Positions 17,419 through 26,837 are shown, counted from the first letter of the stretch. The stretch is DNA of 64,000 bases from Rubrimonas cliftonensis (GCF_900107585.1 NZ_FNQM01000010.1:84872-148871), one strand, 5' to 3'. Numbers and translations are program-made. The notes: generated by a model from the letters alone, not told the origin.

Positions 17419-20400
17419 ATGGCTGACGCTCCAACGCTTCACGCGGCGCGCAAACCGCTCCGGGCGGGCGCCGTCACCGTGGGCGGCGCTCCAGAGGGCT
17501 TCGACGCGACGCTGGTCGCCGACATCGCCGCGCGCGCCGGCGGGCCGGTGCTCCACATCGCGCGGGACGACCGGCGCATGGCCGCGATGGCCGACGCGCT
17601 TGCGGTGCTGGCGCCCTCGACGCCCGTGCTGCGCTTCCCGGCATGGGACTGCCTGCCCTACGACCGCGTCTCCCCGGCGCCCGAGATCGCCGCGGCGCGC
17701 ATGGCGACGCTGGCGCGGCTGGCGCGGCTGGCGCGCGGGGTGGAGGGGGCGGCGGTCGTGCTCACCACGGTCAACGCCGCCGTCCAGCGCACCCCGGCGC
17801 GCGAGACGGTGCTGGCGTCCAGCTTCGAGGCGCAGGTCGGGGCGCGCGTCGATGTGGACGCGCTGATGGGCTACCTCGGCCGCATGGGCTACAACCGCGC
17901 CGCGACGGTGAGCGAGCCCGGCGACTTCGCGGTGCGCGGCGGCATCGTCGACATCTTCCCGCCGGGGGCGAAGCTGCCGGTGCGGCTCGACTTCTTCGGC
18001 GACACGCTGGACGGCGCCCGGCGCTTCGAGGTCGAGACCCAGCGCACCGTGCGCAAGGTGCGCGGCGTGTCGCTGGCGCCGGCGTCGGAGATCATCCTCG
18101 ACCCCGAGAGCATCGCCCGCTTCCGCACCCGCTACCGCGAGACCTTCGGCGCCGCGGCGCTGGACGACGCGCTCTATGCGGCGGTGAGCGCGGGCCGCAA
18201 GCACCAGGGCGTGGAGCACTGGGCGCCGCTGTTCCATGACCGCATGGCGACGCCGTTCGACTTCCTGCCCGGCGCGCCCGTCACCATGGACCACCTCGCC
18301 GAGGAGGCGCGCGACGCGCGGCTGGAGATGGTGCGCGACCATCACGACAGCCGCGCCGACGCGCCGAAGCCCAAGGGTGGCGTCGCCGCGCCGTCCTACA
18401 AGCCGCTGCCGCCCGAAGCGCTGCACCTGACGGCGGAGGAATGGGCCGGCGCGCTCGACGGTCGGCCCGTGCGCCGCTTCGACCCCAACCGCCGCCCGCC
18501 GGGGCCGGGCATCGTCGACGCCGGCGGCCGGATGGGCCGCGAATTCGCCGCCGAGCGCAGGATGGAGGGCGTGAACCTGTTCGACGCGCTCGCCGACCAT
18601 GTGAAGGCGCGCCGCCGGGAGGGCGCCGTGGTCATCGCCTCGTGGTCGGAAGGCGCGCGCGACCGGCTCGCGACGCTGCTCGCCGACCATGGCGTGAAGG
18701 GCGCGAAGCCGGTGGACGCCTGGGCGGAGGCTGTGGATGGCGCCGTCTCGCTGATGGTCTGGCCGCTGGAGCGCGGTTTCGAGACGGCGCGGCTGACGGT
18801 GATCTCCGAGCAGGACGTGCTCGGCGACCGGCTGGTGCGCGGCGCCAGGCGCAAGCGCGCCGAGAACGTGCTGACCGAGGCGGCGGCGCTCTCGATCGGC
18901 GATCTCGTCGTGCATGTCGAGCACGGCATCGGGCGCTACACGGGGCTCGTCACCATCGAGGCGATGGGCGCGCCGCACGAGTGCCTCGCGCTGGAATACG
19001 CCGGCGCCTCGAAACTCTACCTGCCGGTGGAGAACATCGAGCTGCTGACGCGCTACGGCGACGGCGCGGAGGCGCAGCTCGACCGGCTGGGCGGCGGGGC
19101 GTGGCAGGCGCGCAAGGCCAAGCTCAAGGAGCGGCTGCGCGACATCGCCGACAGGCTGATCCGCGTCGCCGCCGAGCGCGCCATGCGCAAGGGCGCGCTG
19201 ATGACGCCGCCGCCCGGCGCTTGGGACGAGTTCTGCGCGCGCTTCCCCTATGAGGAGACCGACGACCAGCTCCGCGCCATCGCCGACGTTCTCGACGACC
19301 TAGCCTCCGGGCGACCCATGGACCGGCTGATCTGCGGCGACGTCGGCTTCGGCAAGACGGAGGTCGCGCTGCGCGCGGCCTATGTCGCCGCCATGTCGGG
19401 CGCCCAGGTGGCGGTGGTGTGCCCCACGACGCTGCTCGCCCGCCAGCACGCCAAGGGCTTTGCGGAACGCTTCCACGGCGCGCCGCTGACCGTGCGCCAG
19501 CTCTCGCGCTTCACGCCGGCGCGCGAGGCGGCGGAGACGCGCAAGGGGCTGGAGACCGGCGACGTCAACATCGTCATCGGCACCCACGCGCTGCTTGCGA
19601 AGGGGATAAAATTCTCCGATCTCGGCCTGCTGATCATCGACGAGGAACAGCATTTCGGCGTGCAGCACAAGGAGCGGCTCAAGACGCTCAAGGCCGACGT
19701 GCATGTGCTGACGATGACCGCGACGCCGATCCCCCGCACCCTGCAGCTTGCGATGACCGGCGTGCGCGAGCTGTCGCTGATCGCGACGCCGCCGGTGGAC
19801 CGCCTCGCCGTGCGCACCTATGTGACGCCTTGGGACCCGGTGACGGTGCGCGAGGCGCTGCTGCGCGAGCGCTATCGCGGCGGTCAGGCGTTCTACGTCG
19901 CGCCGCGCATCTCCGACCTGCCCGAGATCGAGCAGTTCCTGAAAGACAGCGTGCCGGAGGTGAGCTTCGTCACCGCGCATGGCCAGCTTGCGGCCGGCGA
20001 GCTCGACCGCCGCATGAACGCCTTCTACGACGGCGAATACGACGTGCTGCTGGCGACGACGATCATCGAGAGCGGCATCGACATCCCCGCCGCCAACACG
20101 CTGATCGTGCACCGCGCCGACATGTTCGGGCTGGCGCAGATGTACCAGATCCGCGGCCGGGTCGGCCGCTCCAAGGCGCGGGCCTACGCCTATTTCACGA
20201 CGCCGCCGCGCAAGCCGCTGGCCGATGGCGCGGTGAAGCGGCTGAAGGTGCTTAGCTCGCTCGACACGCTCGGCGCAGGCTTCACGCTCGCCTCCCATGA
20301 CCTCGACATCCGCGGCGCCGGCAACCTGCTGGGCGAGGAGCAGTCGGGGCATGTCAGGGAGGTCGGCTTCGAACTCTACCAGGACATGCTTGAGGAGACG

Positions 20401-20916
20401 ATCGCCAGGATGCGCGCCGGCGAGATCGAGGGGCTGGCCGAGGTGGAGGACGCCTGGGCGCCGCAGATCAACCTCGGCGCGCCGGTGCTGATCCCCGAGG
20501 GCTACGTCTCCGACCTCGACGTGCGGCTCGGCCTCTATCGCCGCCTCTCCGCGCTGGAGACGCGCGCCGAGCTGGAGGGCTTCGGCGCCGAGCTCTACGA
20601 CCGTTTCGGCAAGCCGCCCGAGGAGGTCGAGACCCTGCTCAGGATCGTCCGCATCAAGACGCTCTGCCGCAAGGCGGGCGTCGCCAAGCTCGACGGCGGG
20701 CCCAAGGGCGCGACGATCCAGTTCAGGGGCGACCGTTTCGCCGACCCCGCCGCGCTGGTGGCCTTCATCCAGGACCAGAAGGGGCTGGCGAAGGTGAAGG
20801 ACAACCGGCTGGTGGTGCGCCGCGACTGGCCGACGCCGGAGGACCGCGTGAAGGGCGCCTTCGCGATCATGCGCGACCTCGCGAAGCTGGTCCGGACCGA
20901 GGCGAAGGCCGCCTGA
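17419..20916 (+). CDS. mfd: transcription-repair coupling factor
   Basis: 1,165 residues. Order: UvrB-homology N-terminal domains (VLRFPAWDCLPYDRVSP near residue 75, GDFAVRGGIVDIFPPG near 170), the CarD-like RNA-polymerase-interacting domain (GDLVVHVEHGIGRYTGL near 495), then the RecG-like helicase. The helicase has GDVGFGKTEVALRA near 640, DEEQHFGVQHKE near 741, TATPIPRTLQ and a C-terminal helicase half with IIESGIDIPAANTLI and QIRGRVGRS. The TRCF C-terminal domain (YVSDLDVRLGLYRRL) follows. Mfd removes stalled RNA polymerase and recruits UvrA. Conserved sequence starts near VTVGGAPEGFDA; starts at 17383 (TTG) and 17395 are also in frame, so the N terminus is uncertain by up to 12 residues. 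Confidence 0.97.
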   Translation: MADAPTLHAARKPLRAGAVTVGGAPEGFDATLVADIAARAGGPVLHIARDDRRMAAMADALAVLAPSTPVLRFPAWDCLPYDRVSPAPEIAAARMATLARLARLARGVEGAAVVLTTVNAAVQRTPARETVLASSFEAQVGARVDVDALMGYLGRMGYNRAATVSEPGDFAVRGGIVDIFPPGAKLPVRLDFFGDTLDGARRFEVETQRTVRKVRGVSLAPASEIILDPESIARFRTRYRETFGAAALDDALYAAVSAGRKHQGVEHWAPLFHDRMATPFDFLPGAPVTMDHLAEEARDARLEMVRDHHDSRADAPKPKGGVAAPSYKPLPPEALHLTAEEWAGALDGRPVRRFDPNRRPPGPGIVDAGGRMGREFAAERRMEGVNLFDALADHVKARRREGAVVIASWSEGARDRLATLLADHGVKGAKPVDAWAEAVDGAVSLMVWPLERGFETARLTVISEQDVLGDRLVRGARRKRAENVLTEAAALSIGDLVVHVEHGIGRYTGLVTIEAMGAPHECLALEYAGASKLYLPVENIELLTRYGDGAEAQLDRLGGGAWQARKAKLKERLRDIADRLIRVAAERAMRKGALMTPPPGAWDEFCARFPYEETDDQLRAIADVLDDLASGRPMDRLICGDVGFGKTEVALRAAYVAAMSGAQVAVVCPTTLLARQHAKGFAERFHGAPLTVRQLSRFTPAREAAETRKGLETGDVNIVIGTHALLAKGIKFSDLGLLIIDEEQHFGVQHKERLKTLKADVHVLTMTATPIPRTLQLAMTGVRELSLIATPPVDRLAVRTYVTPWDPVTVREALLRERYRGGQAFYVAPRISDLPEIEQFLKDSVPEVSFVTAHGQLAAGELDRRMNAFYDGEYDVLLATTIIESGIDIPAANTLIVHRADMFGLAQMYQIRGRVGRSKARAYAYFTTPPRKPLADGAVKRLKVLSSLDTLGAGFTLASHDLDIRGAGNLLGEEQSGHVREVGFELYQDMLEETIARMRAGEIEGLAEVEDAWAPQINLGAPVLIPEGYVSDLDVRLGLYRRLSALETRAELEGFGAELYDRFGKPPEEVETLLRIVRIKTLCRKAGVAKLDGGPKGATIQFRGDRFADPAALVAFIQDQKGLAKVKDNRLVVRRDWPTPEDRVKGAFAIMRDLAKLVRTEAKAA

Positions 20917-21009
20917 AGGCGTCTTGCGGCTTGACCGCACACAGCGCTGCGGCTAGCCGGGGCGCGACCGTCAGCCACAGCCCGTCCATCAAGCCCAGAG
21001 GTTCTCCCG

Positions 21010-21939
21010 ATGAAAGCGACCCGCGCCGTCAGCCGCATCCTCTCCGCCTATGAGGGCGAAACGCCCGGCGTGAAGGCGAAGCTTCACTCGATCCTGATGG
21101 CCGGCAAGCTCGGCGGCACCGGCAGGATGATCATCCTGCCCGTCGATCAGGGTTTCGAGCACGGCCCCGCGCGCAGCTTCGCGCCGAACCCCGCCGGCTA
21201 TGACCCGCACTACCACTATCAGCTCGCCATCGACGCCGGGCTGAACGCCTACGCCGCGCCGCTCGGGCCGCTGGAGGCCGGCGCCGACACCTTCGCCGGC
21301 GCGATCCCGACCATCCTCAAGGTGAACTCCGCCAACTCGCTGCTCTCGGGCACGGCCGGCAAGGACCAGGCGATCACGGCGAGCGTGGACGACGCGCTGC
21401 GGCTCGGCTGCGCCGCCATCGGCTTCACGATCTACCCCGGCTCCGACTGCTCGCTCGACATGTTCGAGGAGATCGTCGAGATGCGCCGCGAGGCCGCCTC
21501 GGTGGGCGTGGCCACGGTGATCTGGTCCTATCCCCGCGGCGAGGGCGTCACCAAGGAGGGCGAGCTCGCCATCGACGTCGGCGCCTACGCCGCCCACATG
21601 GCCGCGCTGCTCGGCGCCCACATCGTCAAGGTGAAGCTGACCACCGACCATGTGATGCAGCCCGAGGCGCAGAAGGTCTACAAGGAGAAGGGCATCGACG
21701 TCTCCACGCTCGCCGCGCGGGTGAAACACGTGGTGGACAGCTGCTTCGGCGGCCGCCGGCTCGTGGTGTTCTCGGGCGGCGCGGCGAAGGGCGCCGACGC
21801 GGTGTTCGACGACGCCCGCGCGATTCGCGACGGCGGCGGCAACGGCTCGATCATCGGCCGCAACAGTTTCCAGCGGAGCCGCGAGGACGCGCTGGAGATG
21901 CTGGGCAAGCTGATCGACATCTACCGCGGCAAGGCCTGA
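21010..21939 (+). CDS. fructose-bisphosphate aldolase class I (archaeal/DhnA type)
   Basis: 309 residues in the DeoC/LacD-like class I family. Markers: ILPVDQGFEHGP near residue 42, FTIYPGSDCSLDM, WSYPRGEG, and the Schiff-base region HIVKVKLTTD near residue 205. FSGGAAKGAD and GSIIGRNSFQR form the phosphate-binding end. It cleaves fructose 1,6-bisphosphate reversibly in glycolysis/gluconeogenesis. It is an independent gene after mfd, with CAGAGGTTCTCCCG before the ATG. Confidence 0.93.
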   Translation: MKATRAVSRILSAYEGETPGVKAKLHSILMAGKLGGTGRMIILPVDQGFEHGPARSFAPNPAGYDPHYHYQLAIDAGLNAYAAPLGPLEAGADTFAGAIPTILKVNSANSLLSGTAGKDQAITASVDDALRLGCAAIGFTIYPGSDCSLDMFEEIVEMRREAASVGVATVIWSYPRGEGVTKEGELAIDVGAYAAHMAALLGAHIVKVKLTTDHVMQPEAQKVYKEKGIDVSTLAARVKHVVDSCFGGRRLVVFSGGAAKGADAVFDDARAIRDGGGNGSIIGRNSFQRSREDALEMLGKLIDIYRGKA

Positions 21940-21955
21940 GCGCCGCCGGCGGCGC
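21940..21955. terminator. GC palindrome just after the aldolase gene
   Basis: A perfect 16-nt palindrome (gcgccgcc/ggcggcgc) begins at the last base region of the aldolase stop. It has no loop-forming spacer or T tract, so it is a weak terminator candidate. Confidence 0.25.
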
Positions 21956-22056
21956 CTGAACCGGGCGCCGCCGCCATCGCCGTCGCGCGCGGCTTCTGTC
22001 GCGGGGGCGGCGTCGCCGTGCTACCCTCGCGCCGCTGAGCGTACGGAGGGTGGCGG

Positions 22057-22536
22057 ATGGCGCGGGGTTTGTGCCGGTTTCTCATGGCGTGTCTGCTCGC
22101 GGTCTCGGCCGCCGGCTGCGCACGCGAACTCGGGGGCGACACGGTCGACGGACGCAGCGTGTCCGGGGCCGTCCCGACCGAGCGCGGCGTGGTGGAAAGC
22201 GTCCGCCGGGTTCAGGTCGTCGAGGGCGAGAGCCTCTCCGACAACGCCTTCGGCTTCGGCGTCGGCGCGCTGGCGGGCGGCTTCGGCGGCTCCTTCATCG
22301 GCGGCGGTCGCGGAACGACGCTGGCGGCCGGCGCCGGCGCCGTGCTGGGCGGGCTGCTCGGCGCGGCGGTCGAGCGCGAGGCGAGCCGGGGCGCCGCGCT
22401 GGAATACGTCGTGCGCCTGCCCTTCGACCGGCGCATGACCGTGGTTCAGGACGACGCCGCGGCGATCCCCGTGGGCGCGCCGGTCTATCTCATCTCCGGG
22501 CGGGGTCAGCGTGCGCGCATCGCGCCGGTGGGGTGA
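22057..22536 (+). CDS. glycine-zipper-type outer-membrane lipoprotein, SlyB-like
   Basis: 159 residues. The signal peptide ends at lipobox SAAGC (Cys21). A Gly/Ala-rich segment (FGFGVGALAGGFGGSFIGGG, then AGAGAVLGGLLGAAVE) at about residues 65-110 is a glycine-zipper membrane motif. The C terminus has VVRLPFDRRMTVVQDD and RGQRARIAPVG. The following gene shares TERGVVES, VVRLPFDRRMT and the C-terminal APxG, so the two are tandem paralogues. Such lipoproteins tend to stabilise or stress-protect the outer membrane; the exact role is unknown. Confidence 0.8.
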   Translation: MARGLCRFLMACLLAVSAAGCARELGGDTVDGRSVSGAVPTERGVVESVRRVQVVEGESLSDNAFGFGVGALAGGFGGSFIGGGRGTTLAAGAGAVLGGLLGAAVEREASRGAALEYVVRLPFDRRMTVVQDDAAAIPVGAPVYLISGRGQRARIAPVG

Positions 22537-23002
22537 GACGGCGCTGCGGCTCCGCCGCGTCGCGGCGCTCTGCGCTGCGCTGTCCGGATGCGCCGCGCCG
22601 ACGCCTGCGCCGGAGGCGGCGGCGGTCGCGACCGAGCGCGGCGTGGTCGAGAGCGCCCGCGTGGTGCGCGCGGGGAGGCGGGACGGCTGGTCCCGCGATG
22701 TCGGCGTGAGCATCGGCGGCGCCGTCGGTTCGGGCGGCGTCGGCGTCGGGATCGGCCTCGGCGGCTGGGGCGGTCGCTACGACCGCTGGGGCCGCCGCGA
22801 TCCGTGGGGCTGGCGCGGCGGCGGCTATGACGGCTGGGGCGACCCCCGCCAGCGATACGAGACGGTCGAGTATGTCGTGAGGCTGCCGTTCGACCGGCGC
22901 ATGACGATCGTGCAGACCGACCGCGAGCCGATCCCGCCCGGCGCCGCCGTGCGTCTGCTGGTGCGAGAGGGCGCTCCGCTCGCCATCGCGCCGCTCGGCT
23001 GA
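22511..23002 (+). CDS. paralogous lipoprotein with Gly/Trp/Arg-rich middle
   Basis: 163 residues from a GTG that overlaps the previous gene by 26 bp. Lipobox LSGC (Cys27). TERGVVESARVVRAG aligns to the upstream paralogue, but the glycine zipper is replaced by a Gly-Val-rich segment and a repetitive RWGRRDPWGWRGGGYDGWG stretch (about residues 90-113). The shared C-terminal domain (YVVRLPFDRRMTIVQTD) is retained. Function unknown; likely envelope. Confidence 0.75.
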   Translation: MRASRRWGETALRLRRVAALCAALSGCAAPTPAPEAAAVATERGVVESARVVRAGRRDGWSRDVGVSIGGAVGSGGVGVGIGLGGWGGRYDRWGRRDPWGWRGGGYDGWGDPRQRYETVEYVVRLPFDRRMTIVQTDREPIPPGAAVRLLVREGAPLAIAPLG

Positions 23003-23007
23003 GGGCC

Positions 23008-23053
23008 GCGGCCGCTGGAAGCGGTGGGGCGCGGCCGCTGGAAGCGGTGGGGC
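23008..23053. repeat. perfect tandem duplication of 23 bp
   Basis: Two identical 23-bp units (23008-23030 and 23031-23053), each containing the NotI-like gcggccgc and the sequence tggaagcggtggggc, lie in the gap before the Nudix gene. No coding role is apparent. Confidence 0.95.
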
Positions 23054-23131
23054 GCGACGACGCGCCGCCGCGCATCCGCCGCCTTCGCGGCGTCAGGTTG
23101 CGGCGCCGCACAAACTCCGGGATCCGCCGCC

Positions 23132-23665
23132 ATGCTCGAGACGCTCTCCACCCGCACCGCCTTCGAGAACCGCTTCGTGACCCTGCGGGAGGACGCGGTG
23201 CGGCTTCCCGACGGTTCCGAAAGCGTCTACGCCTACATCGCCCGTCCGCGCTACGCGATCGCCGCGGCGGTCGAGGACGGCGAGATCTGGATGGTCGAGC
23301 AGTGGCGCCACCCGCTGCGTCGCCGGACATGGGAGCTGCCGATGGGCGTCGCGCCTGGCGGCGACGCCATTCCCGTCGAGGAGGCGGCGCGCATCGAACT
23401 GCGCGAGGAGACCGGCGTGACCGCGCTGACCTGGCGCTATGTCGCCGAGGTCGCGCCCGCGCCGGCGCTGGTCGCGCAGACCGGCGCGCTGTTTCTGGCG
23501 ACGGGGCTGACGCTCGGCCCGCAGCAGCTGGAGGACACCGAGCAGGATCTCGTGGCGCGGCCCTGGCCCGTCGAGCGCGCCGTCGCCGCCGCGGTCGAGG
23601 GCGAGATCCTCGATGCGGTCTCGGCCTCCTGCCTGATGCGGTTGCGGCTGATGGGTGAGATCTGA
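23132..23665 (+). CDS. Nudix hydrolase
   Basis: 177 residues. The fold signature includes WMVEQWRHPLRRRTWELPMG (near residue 55) and AARIELREETGV as the core of the Nudix box. The box is not classical: the first glutamate-spaced part is shifted and the usual REL reads IEL, although the catalytic ELxEETG end is intact. The WELPxG and EQWRHP text resembles ADP-ribose/GDP-mannose pyrophosphatases, which hydrolyse nucleoside diphosphate derivatives. The ATG at 23132 follows a poor ribosome site. Substrate unknown. Confidence 0.85.
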   Translation: MLETLSTRTAFENRFVTLREDAVRLPDGSESVYAYIARPRYAIAAAVEDGEIWMVEQWRHPLRRRTWELPMGVAPGGDAIPVEEAARIELREETGVTALTWRYVAEVAPAPALVAQTGALFLATGLTLGPQQLEDTEQDLVARPWPVERAVAAAVEGEILDAVSASCLMRLRLMGEI

Positions 23666-23752
23666 GGGCGCCGCAGCGCGCCGCGCGCCGCGCGTTGCGC
23701 CGCGGCGCCGGGCGGGCGATGCTGGCGCGCAAGCATTTGAGGGAGCGCGGCC

Positions 23753-25510
23753 ATGGCGGTTGGAGCCGATCCGTTTCTGCTCGACGCGGCGGTGTATCTC
23801 GGCGCCGCGGTAGTCGGGGTCGCTGCGTTCAAGCGGCTGGGGCTCGGGTCGGTGCTCGGATATCTGTTCGCCGGGGCGCTGATCGGGCCGGCCGGGCTGG
23901 GGCTGATCGCCGATCAGGAGGACGGCGAGCAGGTGATGCATGTCGCCGAGTTCGGCGTGGTGCTGCTGCTCTTCGTGATCGGGCTGGAGCTGCAGCCGTC
24001 GCGGCTGTGGCGGATGCGCTCGGAAATCCTCGGTCTCGGCTTCGCGCAGCTCCTGAGCGCGGGCGCGGCGCTGGCGGCGGCGCTGTGGCTTGCGGGCTTC
24101 TCGCTCGCCGGGGCGGCGGTGACGGGGCTCGCGCTGGCGCTCTCGTCCACGGCGTTCGGCGTGCAGATCCTGCGCGAGCGGCGCGAGTTCGCCACGCCCT
24201 ATGGCCGCAAGGCGTTCTCCATCCTGCTGTTTCAGGACATGGCGGTGGTGCCGCTGCTGGCGCTGACGGCGCTGCTGGCGCCGCTGGGGCGGCCTGAGAG
24301 CGCTGGGCTGCTCGATGTCGTCGTCCCGGTCGCGGCGCTGGCGGCGCTGATCGTCGTGGCGCGCTACGGGCTGCCGTGGCTGTTCCGCGCCATCGCGATG
24401 GCCGGCGCCGACGAGGTGTTCACCGCCGCGGCGCTTTTCGTGGTGGCCGCCTCGGCGCTGGCGATGCAGGCCGCGGGGCTGTCGATGGCGCTGGGCGCGT
24501 TCCTTGCCGGCCTGCTGCTGGCCGAGACCGAGTTCCGCCACCAGCTCGAGACCGACATCGAGCCGTTCCGCTCGCTGTTTCTCGGCCTGTTCTTCATCGC
24601 GGTCGGCATGTCGGTGGACTGGGCGCTGGCGGTCGACAACATCGCGATCGTCGCCGGCGGCGCCGTGGGGCTCTATGCGCTGAAGGCGGCGCTGCTCTTC
24701 GTCGTCGGCCGGCGCTCCGGATCGAGCGAGACCGACGCGGTGCGGCTGGCGGCCACGCTGGGCCAGTCCGGCGAGTTCGCCTTCGTGCTGCTGGCGCTGG
24801 CCTCCGCCAACTGGCTGATCACCCCGCGCGACGCCGCGCTGCTGACCGCGCTCGTCGGCGTCTCGATGGCGCTGACGCCGGCGGCGGTGAAGGCCGCCGA
24901 CTGGTGGGCGCGGCGGCAGGGCGCGCGGGCCGAGGCGCGGGGTCTCGAGCCGCCCGAGGCCAGACCCGCGAACGTCATCGTCGCGGGCTTCGGGCGCACC
25001 GGGCAGATCGTGGCGCGGGTGCTGCAGATGCGCGGCTACGACCTGACGCTGATCGACAACTCGCCGCGGCGCATCCAGATGGCGGCGCAGTTCGGCAACA
25101 AGGTGTTCTTCGGCGACGGCTCGCGGCTCGACGTGCTGACCATGGCCGGGGCCGCGGAGGCCAGGGCGATCTTCCTGTGCATCAACGACCGGGAGGGCGC
25201 GCGCATGGCGGTGAAGCGGCTGCGCGAGCGCTTCCCCGGCCAGCTCATCCTCGCCATGACCTACGACCGCTTCTCCGACATCGAGATGCGCGAGGCCGGC
25301 GCCGACGTCTCGATCCGGGAGGTGTTCGAAAGTTCGGTGATGCTGGCGCGCGAGGGGCTGGCGCGCATGGGCGACAACGCCGACCTCGACGAGCTGATCG
25401 CCGAGTTCCGCCGCCGCGACGAGGAGCTTCTGCGCCTCCAGATCGAGATCGGCGTGCATGAGGGGCTGGCGAAGATGCGCGAGAAATACGCCATCGAACG
25501 CGCCGGCTGA
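23753..25510 (+). CDS. Kef-type K+/H+ antiporter with RCK/TrkA-N domain
   Basis: 585 residues. About 12 membrane helices make up a monovalent cation:proton antiporter-2 domain (FGVVLLLFVIGLELQPSRLW near residue 65; LLFQDMAVVPLLAL; LGQSGEFAFVLLALA). A cytoplasmic TrkA-N domain follows (VIVAGFGRTGQIVARVL near residue 407, a Rossmann GxGxxG). It ends with a helical tail rich in Arg/Glu. KefB/KefC systems acidify the cytosol against electrophiles under glutathione control; which paralogue this is cannot be told from sequence. The nearby gfa fits electrophile stress but is not in the same operon. Confidence 0.93.
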   Translation: MAVGADPFLLDAAVYLGAAVVGVAAFKRLGLGSVLGYLFAGALIGPAGLGLIADQEDGEQVMHVAEFGVVLLLFVIGLELQPSRLWRMRSEILGLGFAQLLSAGAALAAALWLAGFSLAGAAVTGLALALSSTAFGVQILRERREFATPYGRKAFSILLFQDMAVVPLLALTALLAPLGRPESAGLLDVVVPVAALAALIVVARYGLPWLFRAIAMAGADEVFTAAALFVVAASALAMQAAGLSMALGAFLAGLLLAETEFRHQLETDIEPFRSLFLGLFFIAVGMSVDWALAVDNIAIVAGGAVGLYALKAALLFVVGRRSGSSETDAVRLAATLGQSGEFAFVLLALASANWLITPRDAALLTALVGVSMALTPAAVKAADWWARRQGARAEARGLEPPEARPANVIVAGFGRTGQIVARVLQMRGYDLTLIDNSPRRIQMAAQFGNKVFFGDGSRLDVLTMAGAAEARAIFLCINDREGARMAVKRLRERFPGQLILAMTYDRFSDIEMREAGADVSIREVFESSVMLAREGLARMGDNADLDELIAEFRRRDEELLRLQIEIGVHEGLAKMREKYAIERAG

Positions 25511-25644
25511 GGCGCCCGCCCGTCAGCGCCCTGACGCGCAGGCGCCGCGGCGCTCACGAGCGACGGCGATGGTTGTGGCGCGCGTCACAGCGGACGAATC
25601 GATCCTCCCGCATGGTGAACGCAGATCAACCAGGGGAGGCCGAC

Positions 25645-25872
25645 ATGGCCAGCATGAACCGGATCAACCGCTCCACCGCCGTCGCCCTGAAGCGCGGCGC
25701 GGTCATCGAGGACTGCGAGTTCGCCGTGGACGACGAGTTCGACGGCCTCGACCTGCCCGCCTTCGTCGCCGCCGGCGCCCGCCGCCGCAGCGTCGCCGAC
25801 AGCCGCGACGGCTCCGCCCTCTGGGCCGACGCCGGCGAGGCGCCCTCGACGGACTATCTGCTGCTGTTCTGA
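25645..25872 (+). CDS. small conserved-looking hypothetical protein
   Basis: 75 residues from an ATG with a strong ribosome site (CAGGGGAGG). The composition is acidic in the middle (EDCEFAVDDEFDGLDLPAF) with an Ala/Arg segment and a hydrophobic end (TDYLLLF). No signal peptide, membrane segment or known domain. The strong ribosome site and typical codon use argue it is expressed. It lies 71 bp before speE with a stem-loop between. Confidence 0.6.
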   Translation: MASMNRINRSTAVALKRGAVIEDCEFAVDDEFDGLDLPAFVAAGARRRSVADSRDGSALWADAGEAPSTDYLLLF

Positions 25873-25904
25873 CGGCGGGGTTGCGCGCCCGCCGCCGCCT
25901 CGGC

Positions 25905-25925
25905 TAACCCCGACCTGCGGGGTTA
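25905..25925 (+). promoter_or_regulatory. stem-loop ahead of speE
   Basis: Perfect 7-bp inverted repeat TAACCCC/GGGGTTA with a 7-nt loop, 18 bp before the speE start. No T tract, so it could be an operator, leader element or weak terminator for the small gene upstream. Confidence 0.45.
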
Positions 25926-25943
25926 ACAGCGGGGGCGCGGGCG

Positions 25944-26813
25944 ATGAGCGAAGCGAATGGCGGCGTCATGCCGGGATGGTCGGTCGAGACCCTCCACGAC
26001 GATTTCCGCCAGTGCCTGCGCGAGGCCACGCTGCTCTACGACAGCGAGACCGAGCACCAGCGCCTGCGCGTGTTCCGCAACCCCACCTTCGGGCGCATCC
26101 TGACGCTCGACGGCGTGGTGCAGGTCACCGAAGGCGACGAGTTCATCTACCACGAGATGATGGCCCATGTGCCGATCTTCGCCCATGGCGCGGCGAGCCG
26201 CGTGCTGATCGTGGGCGGCGGCGACGGCGGCATGGCGCGCGAGGCGCTCAAGCATCGGGGCGTCGAGCGCGTCGTGATGGTCGAGATCGACGCCGGCGTG
26301 ATCGAGTTCAGCAGGCGGTATCTGCCGGGCATCGGCGACGGGGCGTTCGACGACCCGCGCCTCGAAGTCGTGATCGCGGACGGCGCCGACTACATGAAGG
26401 CCGAAGGCGAGGCGTTCGACGTGATCATCGTCGACTCGACCGATCCCATCGGGCCGGGCGTGACGCTGTTCACCGACACCTTCTACGGCCACGCCCGCAA
26501 CCGGATGAAGCCCGGCGGGATCATCGTCACCCAGAACGGCGTGCCGTTCCTGCAGGGCGGGGAGCTGACCGGCACGCTGCGCGCCTTCGGGGCGCTGTTC
26601 GAGGACGCCACCTGCTACCTCACGCAGGTGCCGACCTATGTCTGCGGGCCGATGGCGATGGGCTGGGGCAGCGACGGCGACGCCCGCCAGGTGGAGCTTC
26701 CCACGCTGGAGCGGCGCTTCGCCGAGGCGGGCTTCGAGACGCGCTTCTACACGCCCGAAGTCCACAAGGCGGCCTTCGCGCTGCCGGTCTATGTCCAGAA
26801 GCTGTTTCCCTGA
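25944..26813 (+). CDS. speE: spermidine synthase (aminopropyltransferase)
   Basis: 289 residues. The decarboxylated-SAM binding motif VGGGDGGMARE is at residues 90-100, with the catalytic-region VDSTDPIGPG near residue 170. VEIDAGVIEF and GVPFLQGGEL match SpeE. It transfers an aminopropyl group to putrescine. No SAM decarboxylase (speD) is adjacent. It converges with the osmC-family gene, whose stop is 24 bp downstream. Confidence 0.94.
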   Translation: MSEANGGVMPGWSVETLHDDFRQCLREATLLYDSETEHQRLRVFRNPTFGRILTLDGVVQVTEGDEFIYHEMMAHVPIFAHGAASRVLIVGGGDGGMAREALKHRGVERVVMVEIDAGVIEFSRRYLPGIGDGAFDDPRLEVVIADGADYMKAEGEAFDVIIVDSTDPIGPGVTLFTDTFYGHARNRMKPGGIIVTQNGVPFLQGGELTGTLRAFGALFEDATCYLTQVPTYVCGPMAMGWGSDGDARQVELPTLERRFAEAGFETRFYTPEVHKAAFALPVYVQKLFP

Positions 26814-26837
26814 CGGCGCGGCAGGGCCCGAGCGCCT

